DNA of 64,000 bases from Micromussa lordhowensis. Taxonomy: Eukaryota; Cnidaria; Anthozoa; Scleractinia; Lobophylliidae. Positions 35,160-45,878 of this stretch are shown here, one piece after another. The DNA is taken from contig OZ026608.1 in NCBI GenBank assembly GCA_964020085.1, positions 11,564,044 through 11,628,043 on the forward strand. Direction: 5' to 3'. The position numbers and the translations under genes are program-made. The notes below the pieces were generated by a model, which saw nothing but the letters and a program-made list of their open reading frames with translations, was not told the DNA's origin and ran no database searches. How positions within the stretch are numbered: the stretch's first letter is position 1; the number at the start of each line of letters is the position of its first letter.

Positions 35160-36114
35160 AGCCTGGTTCACACTAGCGACATAACGACATCGACATAACG
35201 ACATAAGGAAAAGATCAGTTTTAGCGGAGCTCCGGCGGCCGAAGGCCGCCAAGCGAAGCCCCATACCCATATTAGGAAACTGAAGGGAACCCATGAACTG
35301 ATTTTCTCATGTGTATCATGGCTAGCGGTATTGCTCGTGGGCGCGTACGCACGACGACGACGACGACGACGACGGTGGTGGAGTCGCGCAACATGGCGGC
35401 CACAATTGACACGTAAACCAAAACGAGGCTTCAGTTTTCGCGGGCTTTCCTTGTAGGTTGACAGAGCACATGTACCCTTGGTTTAAAGCGTCCTTTGGAC
35501 ATCCATGTTGCAGTCAATTGACACCTGTCAAAACAAGGAATCCGCTGACCAGTATCACGTGACCATATCGCGGGCTCAAGTTCAGGGCTCATCGAGGTCA
35601 CGTGTTTTTTTAAAGTTGACCGCTGCCCAAGTGCTGCTTTTTTCGATCAGATCGCGGGCTCATGTCAGGATTAACTTGCTGTAAACAGCGTAGGGTTGGT
35701 AGGAAGCCGGTTAACGCTAACCCAGGATTAAAATTTAACCGAATTATAACCTTTTCTTTTGTACAAAGTTTTTTCACTGCTTTTGTTTTGCGTATTTTGC
35801 TTTCATTAAAATTCAAAACACAAAAACAATATACAGAAAATCTCACCGCAAAGTTACAAAACTCAAATCAAAATTCTACTTTATCCTCGGCTAGTTTGAT
35901 CGGGCTCTGAACAACCCGGCCCAGGAGCTACGCTTTTAGGCTGGCCTAAATCTATATATTATCTTTATGTCGTTATGTTCATTCTGTTATGTTGCTAATA
36001 TGTCATTGTGTGTACATGTTCACACTACAAACGTAACGTCGTCTTCACGTTGACATAACGTCCTTTTTATGTTGTTCGTGACCATGTCGTTATGTCGCTA
36101 GTGTGAACCAGGCT
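35160..36114. mobile_element. Harbinger-type MITE, split by a 735-bp insertion
   Basis: Ends AGCCTGGTTCACACTAGCGA and its complement are flanked by TAA (35157-35159 and 36115-36117), the TWA duplication of PIF/Harbinger elements. The inside is rich in GACATAACG repeats. Removing the insertion at 35224-35958 leaves about 220 bp, like the unsplit relative at 42985-43187. Confidence 0.8.
35224..35958 (-). mobile_element. TIR-less element with hairpin ends, copy 2, inserted in a MITE
   Basis: Reverse complement of 27048-27806, shorter mainly in the GAC run. TTA flanks it (35221-35223 and 35959-35961). The relative at 42985-43187 keeps the uninterrupted site as one TTA in the same context (GATCAGTTTTATCTTTATG), which proves an insertion with a duplication of two or three bases. 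The nested GGGTTGTTC-family MITE is at about 35688-35930. Confidence 0.8.
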
Positions 36115-36329
36115 TAACACCCCTACCCACGGGCACTTTGTACCCTCCCCAGTTTCGCTCGCATCAAAATAGAAAAATAGGTCCGCAATGCGTACTTGTG
36201 TGGGATTTCACTTAAATAAGTGATGCGGTATGGATTAGCTTGACAGTAAGTGTAATACATTTTGCCATGTTGTAGTGTTAAATGTCGAGTAAAGATTCCG
36301 TAGAATCTCAAGTTGCAGACGAGAAAAAA

Positions 36330-36700
36330 GGTTACGGAAGAAAGATGTTTGGACATCTAGTTTCGGTTGGGATGACCGTTGAATAATGGTAACAGTTTTT
36401 CTAAAGTCAGCAAACCAGCGGAACGAGATGTCGCTTACCATTTGCAGTTAAAGTATTTCCGTGTGGATTTTCCGGAAAATTATCTAGGGTGCTTAACATT
36501 TTGCCAAAAAATACGGAGTTTCGGTTGAAAGGCAAATGGAACGGAAATTTTTGTTAAAAATGCTTTCGGAAATTGTAGACTACTTACAGAGGATCTCTTT
36601 TTTCCGTTCGGAACGGAACGGCGGGAATGTCCTGAACTGATTTCCTCTTGGAGCTTGTATAAGCTTTTGAAAAGCTAATCTAGGTGCTAAAAGTGATCCC
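36330..36700. repeat. MITE-like repeat related to 25095-25390
   Basis: Contains GGTTGGGATGACCGTTGAAT, GCAAACCAGCGGAACGAGAT and TTACCATTTGC, then GGTGCTTAACATTTTGCCAA and AAACGGAAC-type motifs. The order resembles the element at 25095. Borders are not clear. Confidence 0.45.
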
Positions 36701-37002
36701 GATCAAAAAATAAGGAATGGCATGGATGGTGAAATTGTGTGGATAGGGAATTGGCGTCCGTGAATACCGATACTTTCATTAAAGCCATCTTATAATTATA
36801 ATGGTTCACAACTTGTTTTTTCATACTTTCGACTAAATTTTGTAGCTAACTACAATGTTGTGAATTGTACCACTCAATCATTAATTCAAAACACGACTTG
36901 ACTTACATTTCTTTGCAATTCTCAGTAAAATTATGACCAGTGCAACATACGCTACATATCCTCCTTTATTAAACACTGATATTTCCGTGTTTTGGATGAA
37001 TG

Positions 37003-37960
37003 AATGAATACCTTTATTTAAGTGTCAAACTAAAATAGCAGTAAATAACCACTCAATGGGGACACTATAAATAAATTAAAATTAATAAAACTATTTACAA
37101 TTAATACAACGAGTCTGAAATTAATAAGATTATTTACATGTGCATGATTCTCGAGCGTGACTTAAAACTATTTCCAAAATACATATAGTCTTAATGAAAT
37201 ACTAAGCGTCTATCGTGTATCATGTACGACATCAAATACAATCGGAACAATGAGTATCGGCTAGTAAACAAGTAGTATCAAACTTTCTAATACGCTGCCT
37301 AAATACAGATAATGAAGGAAGGTCTCTTATATTTTTGGGTAGAAGACTCCATAACGTAGGGCCAACGTATCTAATGGAGTGCTTGCCATATGTAGTCGTG
37401 TTGAATCTTGGCATGGCGTACTCCTTGTTTCTCAGCCGGACTATTGTGAGTCGGTCTTATGGAAGAGATCTTCAATATATTTCGGACAAATGTTATTTTT
37501 TTGTCTTGTACTTAAGAACAACCACATTCTGTAGCCATCTGTTACGCAGGGTGCACAGATTAGCCATACTCAGTAATTTATCATAACTTGTTGATCTGTC
37601 GCAATAAATAGCTCTGACTGCCCTTTCTTGTACACCCTCTAATTTCCTGCTGTCGCTAGCACGACAGAAGTGCCAAACAAGGTTTGAATAAGTTAAGTAG
37701 GGAAGAATAGCAGCTTTAAATAGTTGTAGCGGTGGGAATTAAGTTTCTGAGTCGCACGAGGACTCCGACACGCTGGTTGCTTTTCTTATAGATTTTACTT
37801 ATATGCTCATCAAAACGCAAGTTTCTATCAATAGATACCCAAGTAATTCTAAGTAGTCAGTACATGATAAGGCTCTATCGTCCATGACTATATTGATATT
37901 ATTGTCTAGTTTGCTTTACTTAAATCACATTTTATTTGCCATCAACGCCACTCGTCTTAA
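37003..37960 (-). mobile_element. LINE 3' fragment (CR1/L2-type)
   Basis: Minus-strand frames, interrupted by stops and shifts, include ILPYLTYSNLVWHFCRASDS, RKLEGVQERAVRAIYCDRST and RLRNKEYAMPRFNTTTYGKH followed by VGPTLWSLLPKNIRDLPSLS. This is the end of a LINE RT and its C-terminal tail. The 3' end is at the ATGAATGAATGAATACCTTT tail near 37003. It is 5'-truncated and dead. Confidence 0.8.
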
Positions 37961-38180
37961 GTTTTATACTAAAATCCAACCATGCATGAAGCAACCATTA
38001 CAACTGTGACCTGAGTAGACCTTACAAGCCTACAACACTTCATCACTCTGTAAAACACCTGGTGTGTAGCACTGGGAATTTGAACAAATTTCTAACTTCT
38101 AATTTTTCCTTGGTCGTATTTTGCTTCAATTCCTCGGGAATGACTACTTGAGTATTCTAAGAAGCCAAAATTCCAAGCTA

Positions 38181-38350
38181 TACAGTAGAACTCCGGTAAT
38201 TCGAACTTCCCCCGCTAACTCGAACTGAGTCCAATTCCCTTGGATTTGACTCAACTTTTCAGTCATTTTACTCGGTTAACTCGAACTCGGATAACTCGAA
38301 AGTCCCGCCAACTCGAACTAAATTTCGTTTCTCTAGATCAAAATTTAACC
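38181..38350 (+). repeat. Tigger/pogo-like element end
   Basis: TA followed by CAGTAGAACTCCGGTAATTC, then repeated AACTCGAACT motifs. This is the form of Tigger-type Tc1/mariner terminal repeats. No matching opposite end was found in the window, so it is a fragment. Confidence 0.55.
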
Positions 38351-38689
38351 CGATAACTGGAATTTCAGAACGACCCCGACGCAAAAGGGAACATAAACTG
38401 AGTGTATTAAATAAACTAAGTTACATTCCAGTATTGCAGCATTAGGAAAAGTGCTTATGTAAATGCATGTTTTTTTAGTACTAATAATCAGTCGCCTAGA
38501 AAGCCAAAGTAAGCTCCAGATGTTTACGCTATATTCCGGCCGCCATATTGGTGTACCACGGATGTACAGCGTTTTCATACTGGGCTCTTTAAAATTTCTT
38601 TCTCAAACTCATTAATAATTCATCAAGTGATAAACCAATTGCGTGCCCGCATTTAGATCACATGGATGCACCTTGATACCGCGGTAAAG

Positions 38690-39270
38690 AACAGCGTGTT
38701 TGGATATCCAAACACACGTGTTTGGAAATCAAGTAAACAGAATTTTTGCTCGCGCGCTGCTTGCCAAGTTCAGAAAACCTCAACGGCCCACTTTTCTTTG
38801 CACTGTGTTCTTTTAGGCCTGGACTGTACAAGCAAAGAATCTTCTTCTTGCACACTTTTGGTCCGTCGAAACCGGCAAGATTCATCCTTAGCTAAACCGT
38901 CCATGTTTCGGAACAAGCAGGACGCCACTGAATGCAAATTGAGACTACTTGAAATAAACAAGCTTCAGTTGTGAAAAACACGGACATTATCATCACAAAC
39001 TGTGTGCTGATTAAACAATAGAAGGCAAAAATCACATGCCTATTGAATTTTGCTTTCTTTTGCTCTTTTGTTTTCCTTTTTTCTTTTTTTGCAATTAGGC
39101 ACCGATTGAGAACCCACTTCAAAAACTCGTGCTTCGTGTTTTACCCGGGTTTCCAAACACTCGAAACAATAAAAGCCCTCGGCCTACGGCCTCGGGCTTT
39201 CATCAGTTTTCTCGTGTTTGGAAACCCCGGTAAGACACTTGCACTCGTTTTTGAAATATTACGGGAAACA
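38690..39270. repeat. Palindromic repeats around TTTGGAAACC motifs
   Basis: At about 39125-39235 arms with GGGTTTCCAAACACTCGAAA and a complement enclose a GCCCTCGGCCTACGGCCTCGGGC hairpin. A related hairpin GTGTTTGGATATCCAAACAC lies at about 38695-38717. No coding function. Confidence 0.55.
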
Positions 39271-39528
39271 TTTAAGACGAATTCCTGAAGTTTGGGGAAA
39301 CGCACAGGCCTAAAACTTGGAGAAGTGTCTTGTTTAGTTATCTTCTATAACGTACATCACAATTTCTTAGCTTTTTCCATTGGTTGGTTTTCGATTTTTT
39401 TTTCTTATTGCGTGACAGTGAAAACGACCTATACCCTTCGAAGAAGATAGCAACTGAAGAAAATTTTTGGTTCGTAAAAGTATATGTTTTCACCTTCCTC
39501 TGATATAAATCTATGCCAATCCCTATTT

Positions 39529-39590
39529 TTTGATCGGGATCATTTGCGGTCCGGGATCATTTGCGGTCCTGGGATCATTTGCGGACCCGT
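39529..39590 (+). repeat. Short tandem repeat, three units of about 20 bp
   Basis: GGGATCATTTGCGGTCC is repeated three times with small changes just left of the Harbinger-type element. Confidence 0.75.
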
Positions 39591-39600
39591 ACAGATCTAA

Positions 39601-40235
39601 AGTGGCCTTCACACGGCAAACTAAAGTTGGCAAACTCGTGTTGGCAAACTCAAGTTGGTGTGTGTGAACTGCAGAAAAACACTCGGCAAACACGTTGGCA
39701 AACTGTTGAGGACAAATAGAGCTTGCCTCTATTCTCGCCAACTTTTTCACCAATTTTTTTGTGTTGGTAAACTCGTATTTGACGTGTGAACGACTGGCAA
39801 ACGTGTGTTTTCAACTGTCAACCAATCAAAGCACGCGCTCTATTCACGCGATTTATTTGCCTGACGTTTCACAAAATGGTGGACGCAAGTCAAGATGAAC
39901 GTGAGGCTGCTTTTAAATGTATCGAAGAGGTTCACAATTTTCCGGGTGCGTGGGGCGTTTCATCTGTAGCGCACAAAAATACTAAATGCAAACAAAAGAA
40001 AATGGAGGAGCTAGCGGACAAACTGGGTTTCGTTCAAACCTTTCCGCTATTTCTCCACCTCTTTCTGTTTCTTCTCTTCTTCTGTTCACTGTTCTACGTG
40101 AGTACCACTACACTAAGTCGGCCATGTTGCAATGTCTTTTGACGGAAGTTTGACGTGTGAAAGCACGAATTTGCTAACTTTTTGAAGTTTGTAAACACGA
40201 GTTTGCCAACTTAGGTTTGCCGTGTGAAGGCCGCT
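39601..40235 (+). mobile_element. PIF/Harbinger-type element with a MADF-like ORF
   Basis: Ends AGTGGCCTTCACACGGCAAA and the complement of AGCGGCCTTCACACGGCAAA are flanked by TAA (39598-39600 and 40236-40238), a TWA-type target duplication. Inverted ends extend over about 43 bp. The DDE transposase gene is absent, but an ORF for a DNA-binding protein remains, as in Harbingers, which encode a transposase and a Myb-like protein. Confidence 0.75.
39876..40142 (+). pseudogene. MADF/Myb-SANT-like DNA-binding ORF, truncated
   Basis: From the Met at 39876 the frame reads MVDASQDEREAAFKCIEEVH, then FPGAWGVSSVAHKNTKCKQK and MEELADKLG. This fits the MADF pattern of a short helix, a W in the first third, a K-rich turn and a W/E-x-(I/L)A helix, although the final aromatic is replaced. 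After about 55 residues it becomes hydrophobic and ends by position 40142, so only the first part is conserved. Its location inside a Harbinger-type element explains it as the element's own binding protein. Confidence 0.5.
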
Positions 40236-40238
40236 TAA

Positions 40239-40850
40239 AGTATGTCCTGTGGATTCAATGAGCGGTTTTGGCTTCGAATACTGGATAAACTGCACTTATT
40301 TTTTGTAAATTTAATGGTGCCTGAACTTCTCTCTGGAATCATTTTGCTTAGTCTCAATCCATAGATGAATATTTTATACTGACATAAGAGTATATGCTGT
40401 AGGTTAAAATAAAGATCAGTGTTACAATGATCTTAACCAAGTTTGTGTTTCTTTCCCTTTGTTTTTGATTTTGATAATGAAATATGGAGAAAAGGGAATG
40501 CAAAAACAAACCTAGTTGAAGTCATTTTAATATGACCTTCACTTCAATCTGCAAGATACTCATTCTCTGGGAGGGTTCTCAGGTTCAAAGGCTCGTATAG
40601 GTGTAATAGGAACTTGTTCGTTATGAAAAAAGAGGTTGGGAACTGCATGTAGTAAATAAATACGTTTATGAAAGTTTATGATTGTTTTTGATATGGTCAC
40701 CATCTTCATTTAGTCCCTAATCCTATTATTAATATATCTTTTTAGTGAGGCATGAAAACAAGGGAAACACTGAAGATCATAGGAAGCAGTTTTTCCTTTT
40801 TCTCCAGAAATCCAAATTGCAACAGAAGGTCAAGCTACAGATTTTCCCAC
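40239..40850. other. No gene recognised
   Basis: A weak inverted pair (AGGTTAAAATAAAGATCAGT near 40402 and a TCATTTTAATATGACCTTCA partner near 40522) suggests an old MITE. No exon was recognised. Confidence 0.35.
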
Positions 40851-41870
40851 CTAGCACTTACAAAGTCCTCCACAGACAAGCAACATTTGATCAGCCAGTG
40901 TTGCCAGGGTAAGGGACAGATTTCCCTGGAAGACCATGAAGTCTTTTAATCTCTCTATGGTCCTCTCCACGTGAATATGTACTCCTGCAATCTGGCATGT
41001 GGACTTTGTTGCTGCACGTGAAAGTTGTTTTCCTGAAAAAATTGAAAGTATGTTGTCGTGGAATTTAACATTCACCTTTATTTTATTTATTTATATATTG
41101 TCACTAGATACAGGTAGCTTTTCTGTGTATTAAACAGTGTTGATCATTCCACTGCCAGGGCCACACTGTTATGCAATTGAGTTCATTAATTTAATTCTGT
41201 TTATTTGAGTTAAATCTTAGAGTGTACATATTTTTGATAAACTTTGAATTTCTTTTGTGCATTCACATAAGTAAAAGGGATGCAAAAGAAAATCTTTATT
41301 TATTGATTGATTGATTTATTGCAAAAGGAAATCTTACCTTTTTTCGGAAAAGGGAGGTATGTTAAGATAAACCTTCTTCTTTGTTAACATGTCCTGTTTA
41401 TTAAAACCTCTGTCAGCCATTACAGAGTCCCCTTCCTCCAGCAGGTCAACCAACTGACTTTCTTGAGTAATCTTCCTATCACTGGTGCTCCCAGTCCAAA
41501 ATTTAGACAGAAAACTGAATTTTCCAGAGGGGGTTATTCCAACTAATTAGGCTTTGATAGTGTTATGTTCTTTATACTCACTCCAAGTTGTTCTCTGAGA
41601 ATATGGTGAGGTTGGCTTCTCTATGAACACAGCAGTGCAGTTAATAATTATCCGTGTGTTTAGATACTTCTTAGAGGAGTGAGGAAGATTTTTCAAAACC
41701 GCTGCTTTGCTAGGCCAAAGTACTAGGGTATCCTTAAACAGAGTTGCAAGAAAACAAATCCAGGTGGTAAAAATTCGGCTGACCTGAGCCTGGGAGACAG
41801 AAAAATATATCAACAAGTTGTCTCCCCATCAGACCAAGCCTCAGTGTTACAACACATCAAAAGTTCCTCA
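40851..41870 (-). pseudogene. DDE (DDE_Tnp_4-type) transposase pseudogene
   Basis: Minus-strand pieces in order: FSVSQAQVSRIFTTWICFLA (41810 down), TRIIINCTAVFIEKP, TWSEYKEHNTIKA, an in-frame TAA, LVGITPSGKFSFLSKFWTGS, EEGDSVMADRGFNKQDML and, at 40851-41075, IAGVHIHVERTIERLKDF. This is the catalytic order of DDE_Tnp_4 transposases (PIF/Harbinger and THAP-linked groups). The first catalytic aspartate is replaced (INC where IDC is usual), a stop and a frameshift interrupt it, so it is inactive. The terminal repeats were not identified. Confidence 0.78.
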
Positions 41871-42190
41871 AAGACAGTAAGACTTCTTTTTGGCTCAGCT
41901 TTAGTAACAGGTGAAGTTTGGTATTTCATTTGTTTGTCTTTGTTTTTATTCTAATATCTAAGCTTATCAGCCTCTGGTGTAATCAAATTCACCGACATAT
42001 TAAGGTAAGTTAACGTTGTTATTCTAGTATAAAACTTGACAGAATCATCATTTTTCGTGGCATCCTCCAAGAAGAACTCTCTTTTTATTCTCGATTTGTC
42101 TGACAACATAGCTTTGAGGCTTTGTAGCTACTATTCAAGTTCTTCAATGCAACATATCACGGGTAATGTCAGTTTGACAGCTGACTGAAT

Positions 42191-42433
42191 TTAATTTTTT
42201 AGGTTTAGTATCCTTAAGACCACTAATTGAAGCTCAAATTGATCAGTTTCATCGTTTTCTGCAACAAAACAGTACGAATGATCATGCTGAATGTCCTGTA
42301 CATTAGCACCACTCCAAGCAACAACTAATTCAACCGCTTTCAGAAGATGATTTTCTTTATTATTCATGTCCACACGAAGGCTCGGCTCAGTGTTTTGATA
42401 CCGTCGTTCAGCCGGCGTTTCATTCTCACTCAT
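42191..42433 (-). CDS. Unrecognised 80-residue ORF near the DDE transposase
   Basis: Starts MSENETPAERRYQNTEPSLR and includes NKENHLLKAVELVVAWSGAN. Same strand and just upstream of the dead transposase, so it could be a first exon of that element or of a lost host gene. No family recognised. Weak. Confidence 0.25.
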   Translation of the reverse strand: MSENETPAERRYQNTEPSLRVDMNNKENHLLKAVELVVAWSGANVQDIQHDHSYCFVAENDETDQFELQLVVLRILNLKN

Positions 42434-42984
42434 TCGTAACGAACATCTCTTGGATCTCTTATTCTCGCTCGGTTTGAAAATTGTTGGTAGAGCTGACTAG
42501 AGAATTTCACGCTTACCATTCAACTTTCGTGCGATTCCAGGACAAACTGTGCACTACAAATCCTCAAGTTTTTTGGCTTCCCGTCCTTTGCTTAACCATT
42601 TTTTTAAGTCTTGCGTCGGACGGAAAAACAAAATACGACAGATCTTGTCGATTATGATTTCCATTTGTGCAGCAAGCTAATGAACAATAAATCTTTTTGT
42701 AAATAAAACAATTCAGCGACCATGAACTCCCTTAACAGCTTTTATTTTTCGCTCCGTCAAGCATATGTTCGCACTTAGCCTCGCTCTCGCGTCACAATTT
42801 CAGCACCAGTCTCTGTCATGCGAGAACTCGGAAACGGGCTATTACTTCGAGTTTTGATTGGTTCACTGTCTTGTTTATGTCCTTTGTGATTGGCTAGAGT
42901 GATTACTTTGGTTTTGGTTTTACGTCACTGAATTGAAAACCGCTCTATGTTTGTAGTGTGAACATGAAGGCACAATGACATACT

Positions 42985-43187
42985 AAGCCTTGTTCACACT
43001 AGCGACATAACGACATCGTCACGAACGACGTAAAGAAGATGTTATCTCGACATAAAAAGGACGTTATGTTTGTAATGTGAACATGTAGACACAACGACAT
43101 ATTAGCAACATAACAGCATGAACATAACGACATAAAGATAAAACTGATCTTATGTCGATGTCGTTATGTCGCTAGTGTCAACTATCG
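42985..43187. mobile_element. Harbinger-type MITE, uninterrupted relative of 35160-36114
   Basis: Ends AGCCTTGTTCACACTAGCGA and CGCTAGTGTCAACT with repeated GACATAACG motifs. The right terminus is altered. It preserves the empty site used to date the insertion at 35224-35958. Confidence 0.75.
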
Positions 43188-43629
43188 TATTTACTCGAAT
43201 TTTCGCGTCTCCGGTGCGGCGCTTACTCGAGGGCGGCGCTTATTGAAAAGACTCATACCACAAAGACAAAACATTTTGATTGTACAATCTAATTTACCTC
43301 GTGAGTATTTTTCATGGCTTACAGGCTTGAAGAACTGGGGAACGCGAAGAGTTTAGAGAGAGAACTGAATGAAAGGGCGTCGAGATATACTCACTTTAAA
43401 CTGAAAAACATCACTATTAATAAAAATAAATTCCCACTGCTGACTTAGAGCCGCATTGCAGCGATTACAGTGTATTTCTATCATATTATGGAAATACTCG
43501 AATAAGCGCCGCACCGTAGCTGCGGCGCTTATTCGAGGGCGGCGCTTATTAACTTTTCCACCCCATGTGCGGCGCTTTATCGAGGGCGGCGCTTATTCGA
43601 GGGCGGCGCTTATTCAAGTAATTACGGTA
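43187..43629. mobile_element. MITE with GGCGGCGCTTATTCGAG modules
   Basis: Ends CTATCGTATTTACTCGAA and the complement of CTACCGTAATTACTTGAA form an inverted pair. Several copies of GAGGGCGGCGCTTATT lie close to both ends. The middle is ordinary AT-rich DNA. Confidence 0.6.
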
Positions 43630-43733
43630 GGCTTTATACATGGCTGGCGAATAGTCGTCAAAAATCGTCAATTCCGCCAAGCTTTGATTAAAATTTGCCA
43701 AAATCGCGAAATTCATCAACATCCATTTAGTCT

Positions 43734-43996
43734 TAAAACTATAAAAAATTATAAAAAATTTCGGCACTCAGAGCGCAATTAAAAACTTAAAAGTGGAATA
43801 TTTCGTCCGGAACCACCGAACTTCGCCAGCCACAATGCAAATTTGAAAGTTAAGAAGGGTTATATGATGGGTTAAGATTCAAATTTGCATTGTGGCTGAC
43901 GAAGTTCGGTGGTTCCGAACGAAATATTCCACTTTTAAGTTTTTAATTGCGCTCTGAGTACCGAAACTTTTATAATTTTTTATAGTTTTAAATCAT
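43734..43996. repeat. Long palindrome, arms about 113 bp
   Basis: Arms from about 43734-43848 and 43884-43996 are reverse complements with a few differences. They include AAAACTTAAAAGTGGAATAT and AACCACCGAACTTCG. The spacer is about 35 bp. It is a foldback MITE. Confidence 0.8.
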
Positions 43997-43999
43997 GAT

Positions 44000-45280
44000 T
44001 TCAGAGCAGGGAAATAATATTTTTGGTTCTATTCATTTAGTTTGACGAAAATTTCGTCAAATCTGGCAATTTCGTTAAGTCCAGGTTTCTGTGAAGTAGG
44101 TGTGTCATTTGATGGTTTGGATCGGGATGGGTTTCTTTAAAGAAATAGTTACGCTAATTTAAAATATACCCATGAGCTACCCATGCCAGATTCAAGGAGA
44201 CACGCATTTAAGAGAGGGTTGCGCGAAACGCAAGTGAAATTTGACTGAAATGTATGCCAAAGAAAGAAAAACAAACAAGCAAATAAATACCATCTTTTAG
44301 GCTTTATTCAAAATCACACCCAATCTTACAAATCACTCTACTATTCACATAAATCCCCTCTAGTCTGTAAACTACAGGTCTAGCAACAAAGTCGTATACT
44401 TTCTCAAAAGATCGTAATTTAACCCAACCATAAAGCCTTTTTGCACTTTATTACTTTAAAATTTTAACATTTTACAAGCCACACATTTTTTGTATATATA
44501 GCTGCACACAAGTCAGCATAACGTGAGAGCGGGAAACAGATCGACATTCGTTGTCTATAGATTTTTTTAACGACACGCTTAGAATCAAAACTCCATGAAC
44601 AAAAGTTTCGAGTGCGATATGATCCAATAAGAAAGTAACTCGCGTCTTACAGCGTTTTTCAATTGAATGTAGCAAAACCAAATCAGTGTACCAATTAGAC
44701 TGCTCGAATAACCTCAAACCGTTGTAAAACCAAAACCAAAACCAAAACCAAAGTAATTGCCTGAATACTTTCGACACTCGATTGAAACCACTCTAAACTT
44801 GCTTTAGTATTTGAGCAGTGGGTTAACTTTACGTTAGCTGTAACAGAATTGTGTGGGATATTCAGAACAGTCTGAAGGGTTGTGGTAGTGCCCCGGCTGC
44901 GTACGTCTGTGAATAAAATTCAACCAAACTTAAATTATGATAGTTTTAACATTTAACGATGGTTTTGCATTACATTGCCTATGTTTTGGCCTGGGATTTT
45001 AAGTTTTGTCTCTCACTGGAGCATTGCCGTCTCTTGAAATTTCGAGCTCACACCCAGAAAAAAACAACAACATGCAACTTTAAGACCACAGTAAACATTT
45101 AGTCGGGATTTACATGGGAAAGAACTGAACTTTCTTCTCCCATTGAGAAATTGGTAAATAGAGTATATACAAGGTTACACAATACTGAGAAAAAGTAAAC
45201 CGAAAAAAAGTCAATATTAAAGCGCAACCACAGATTCTCGGATTTTGATTTTCTAGACAAGTTCAGTTACGCTCACAAAA
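44000..45280. other. 3' flank of the five-exon membrane-protein gene
   Basis: No exon recognised. AATAAA on the minus strand at about 44447-44452 and near 44303 are candidate polyadenylation signals. AACCAAAACCAAAACCAAAA near 44730 is a short tandem repeat. Confidence 0.4.
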
Positions 45281-45812
45281 CTAAAAGCACAGTGTGAATG
45301 GGTCGTATGATTCATCGAAACCGTCCCATTCAGCAAAGGTCTTGTATACCTCCCAGTCTCCCCATTGGCATTTCGGCACCCACCAAAAATAGGTGTAGAA
45401 TATCTTTTTCCATTCTAAGTGACAGCTAAAACGCGAATAAACAGAGCTGGCGCTCAGCTTCAAAGCAGTTAGATGAGGGCATAATCGCATGCATAATCCG
45501 TCCAATGATGCGTCTTCGTCTTTCAGAGTTCCTTGGTACGTGAATCGAAGAGGTAAACTGACTTTTATGATAGTTCCAGTGCCTCTTGCTCCAACTTTGA
45601 CAGGCCAGGCCTTCGCAAATCCCGTGATTGCTGCTACGACTTCCCCGATTGGCTTAATCTAACAAAAAAGGGTAATTTACCATTGTCAGTTTACATTCCA
45701 AGATCACGGAAGTTATCACAACTGTTATAAATCAAAACCCCCTTTTTGTTACTGCTGGGTTCTCCGTAGAGACATATTTAGGTTCGCGCATGCGTGGAGG
45801 TGGCCTCTTCAA

Positions 45813-45878
<66 letters not shown>

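Noticed and set aside
43456..43782. 108-residue plus-strand frame
   Set aside because: It runs from a MITE into one arm of a palindrome and has no family likeness.
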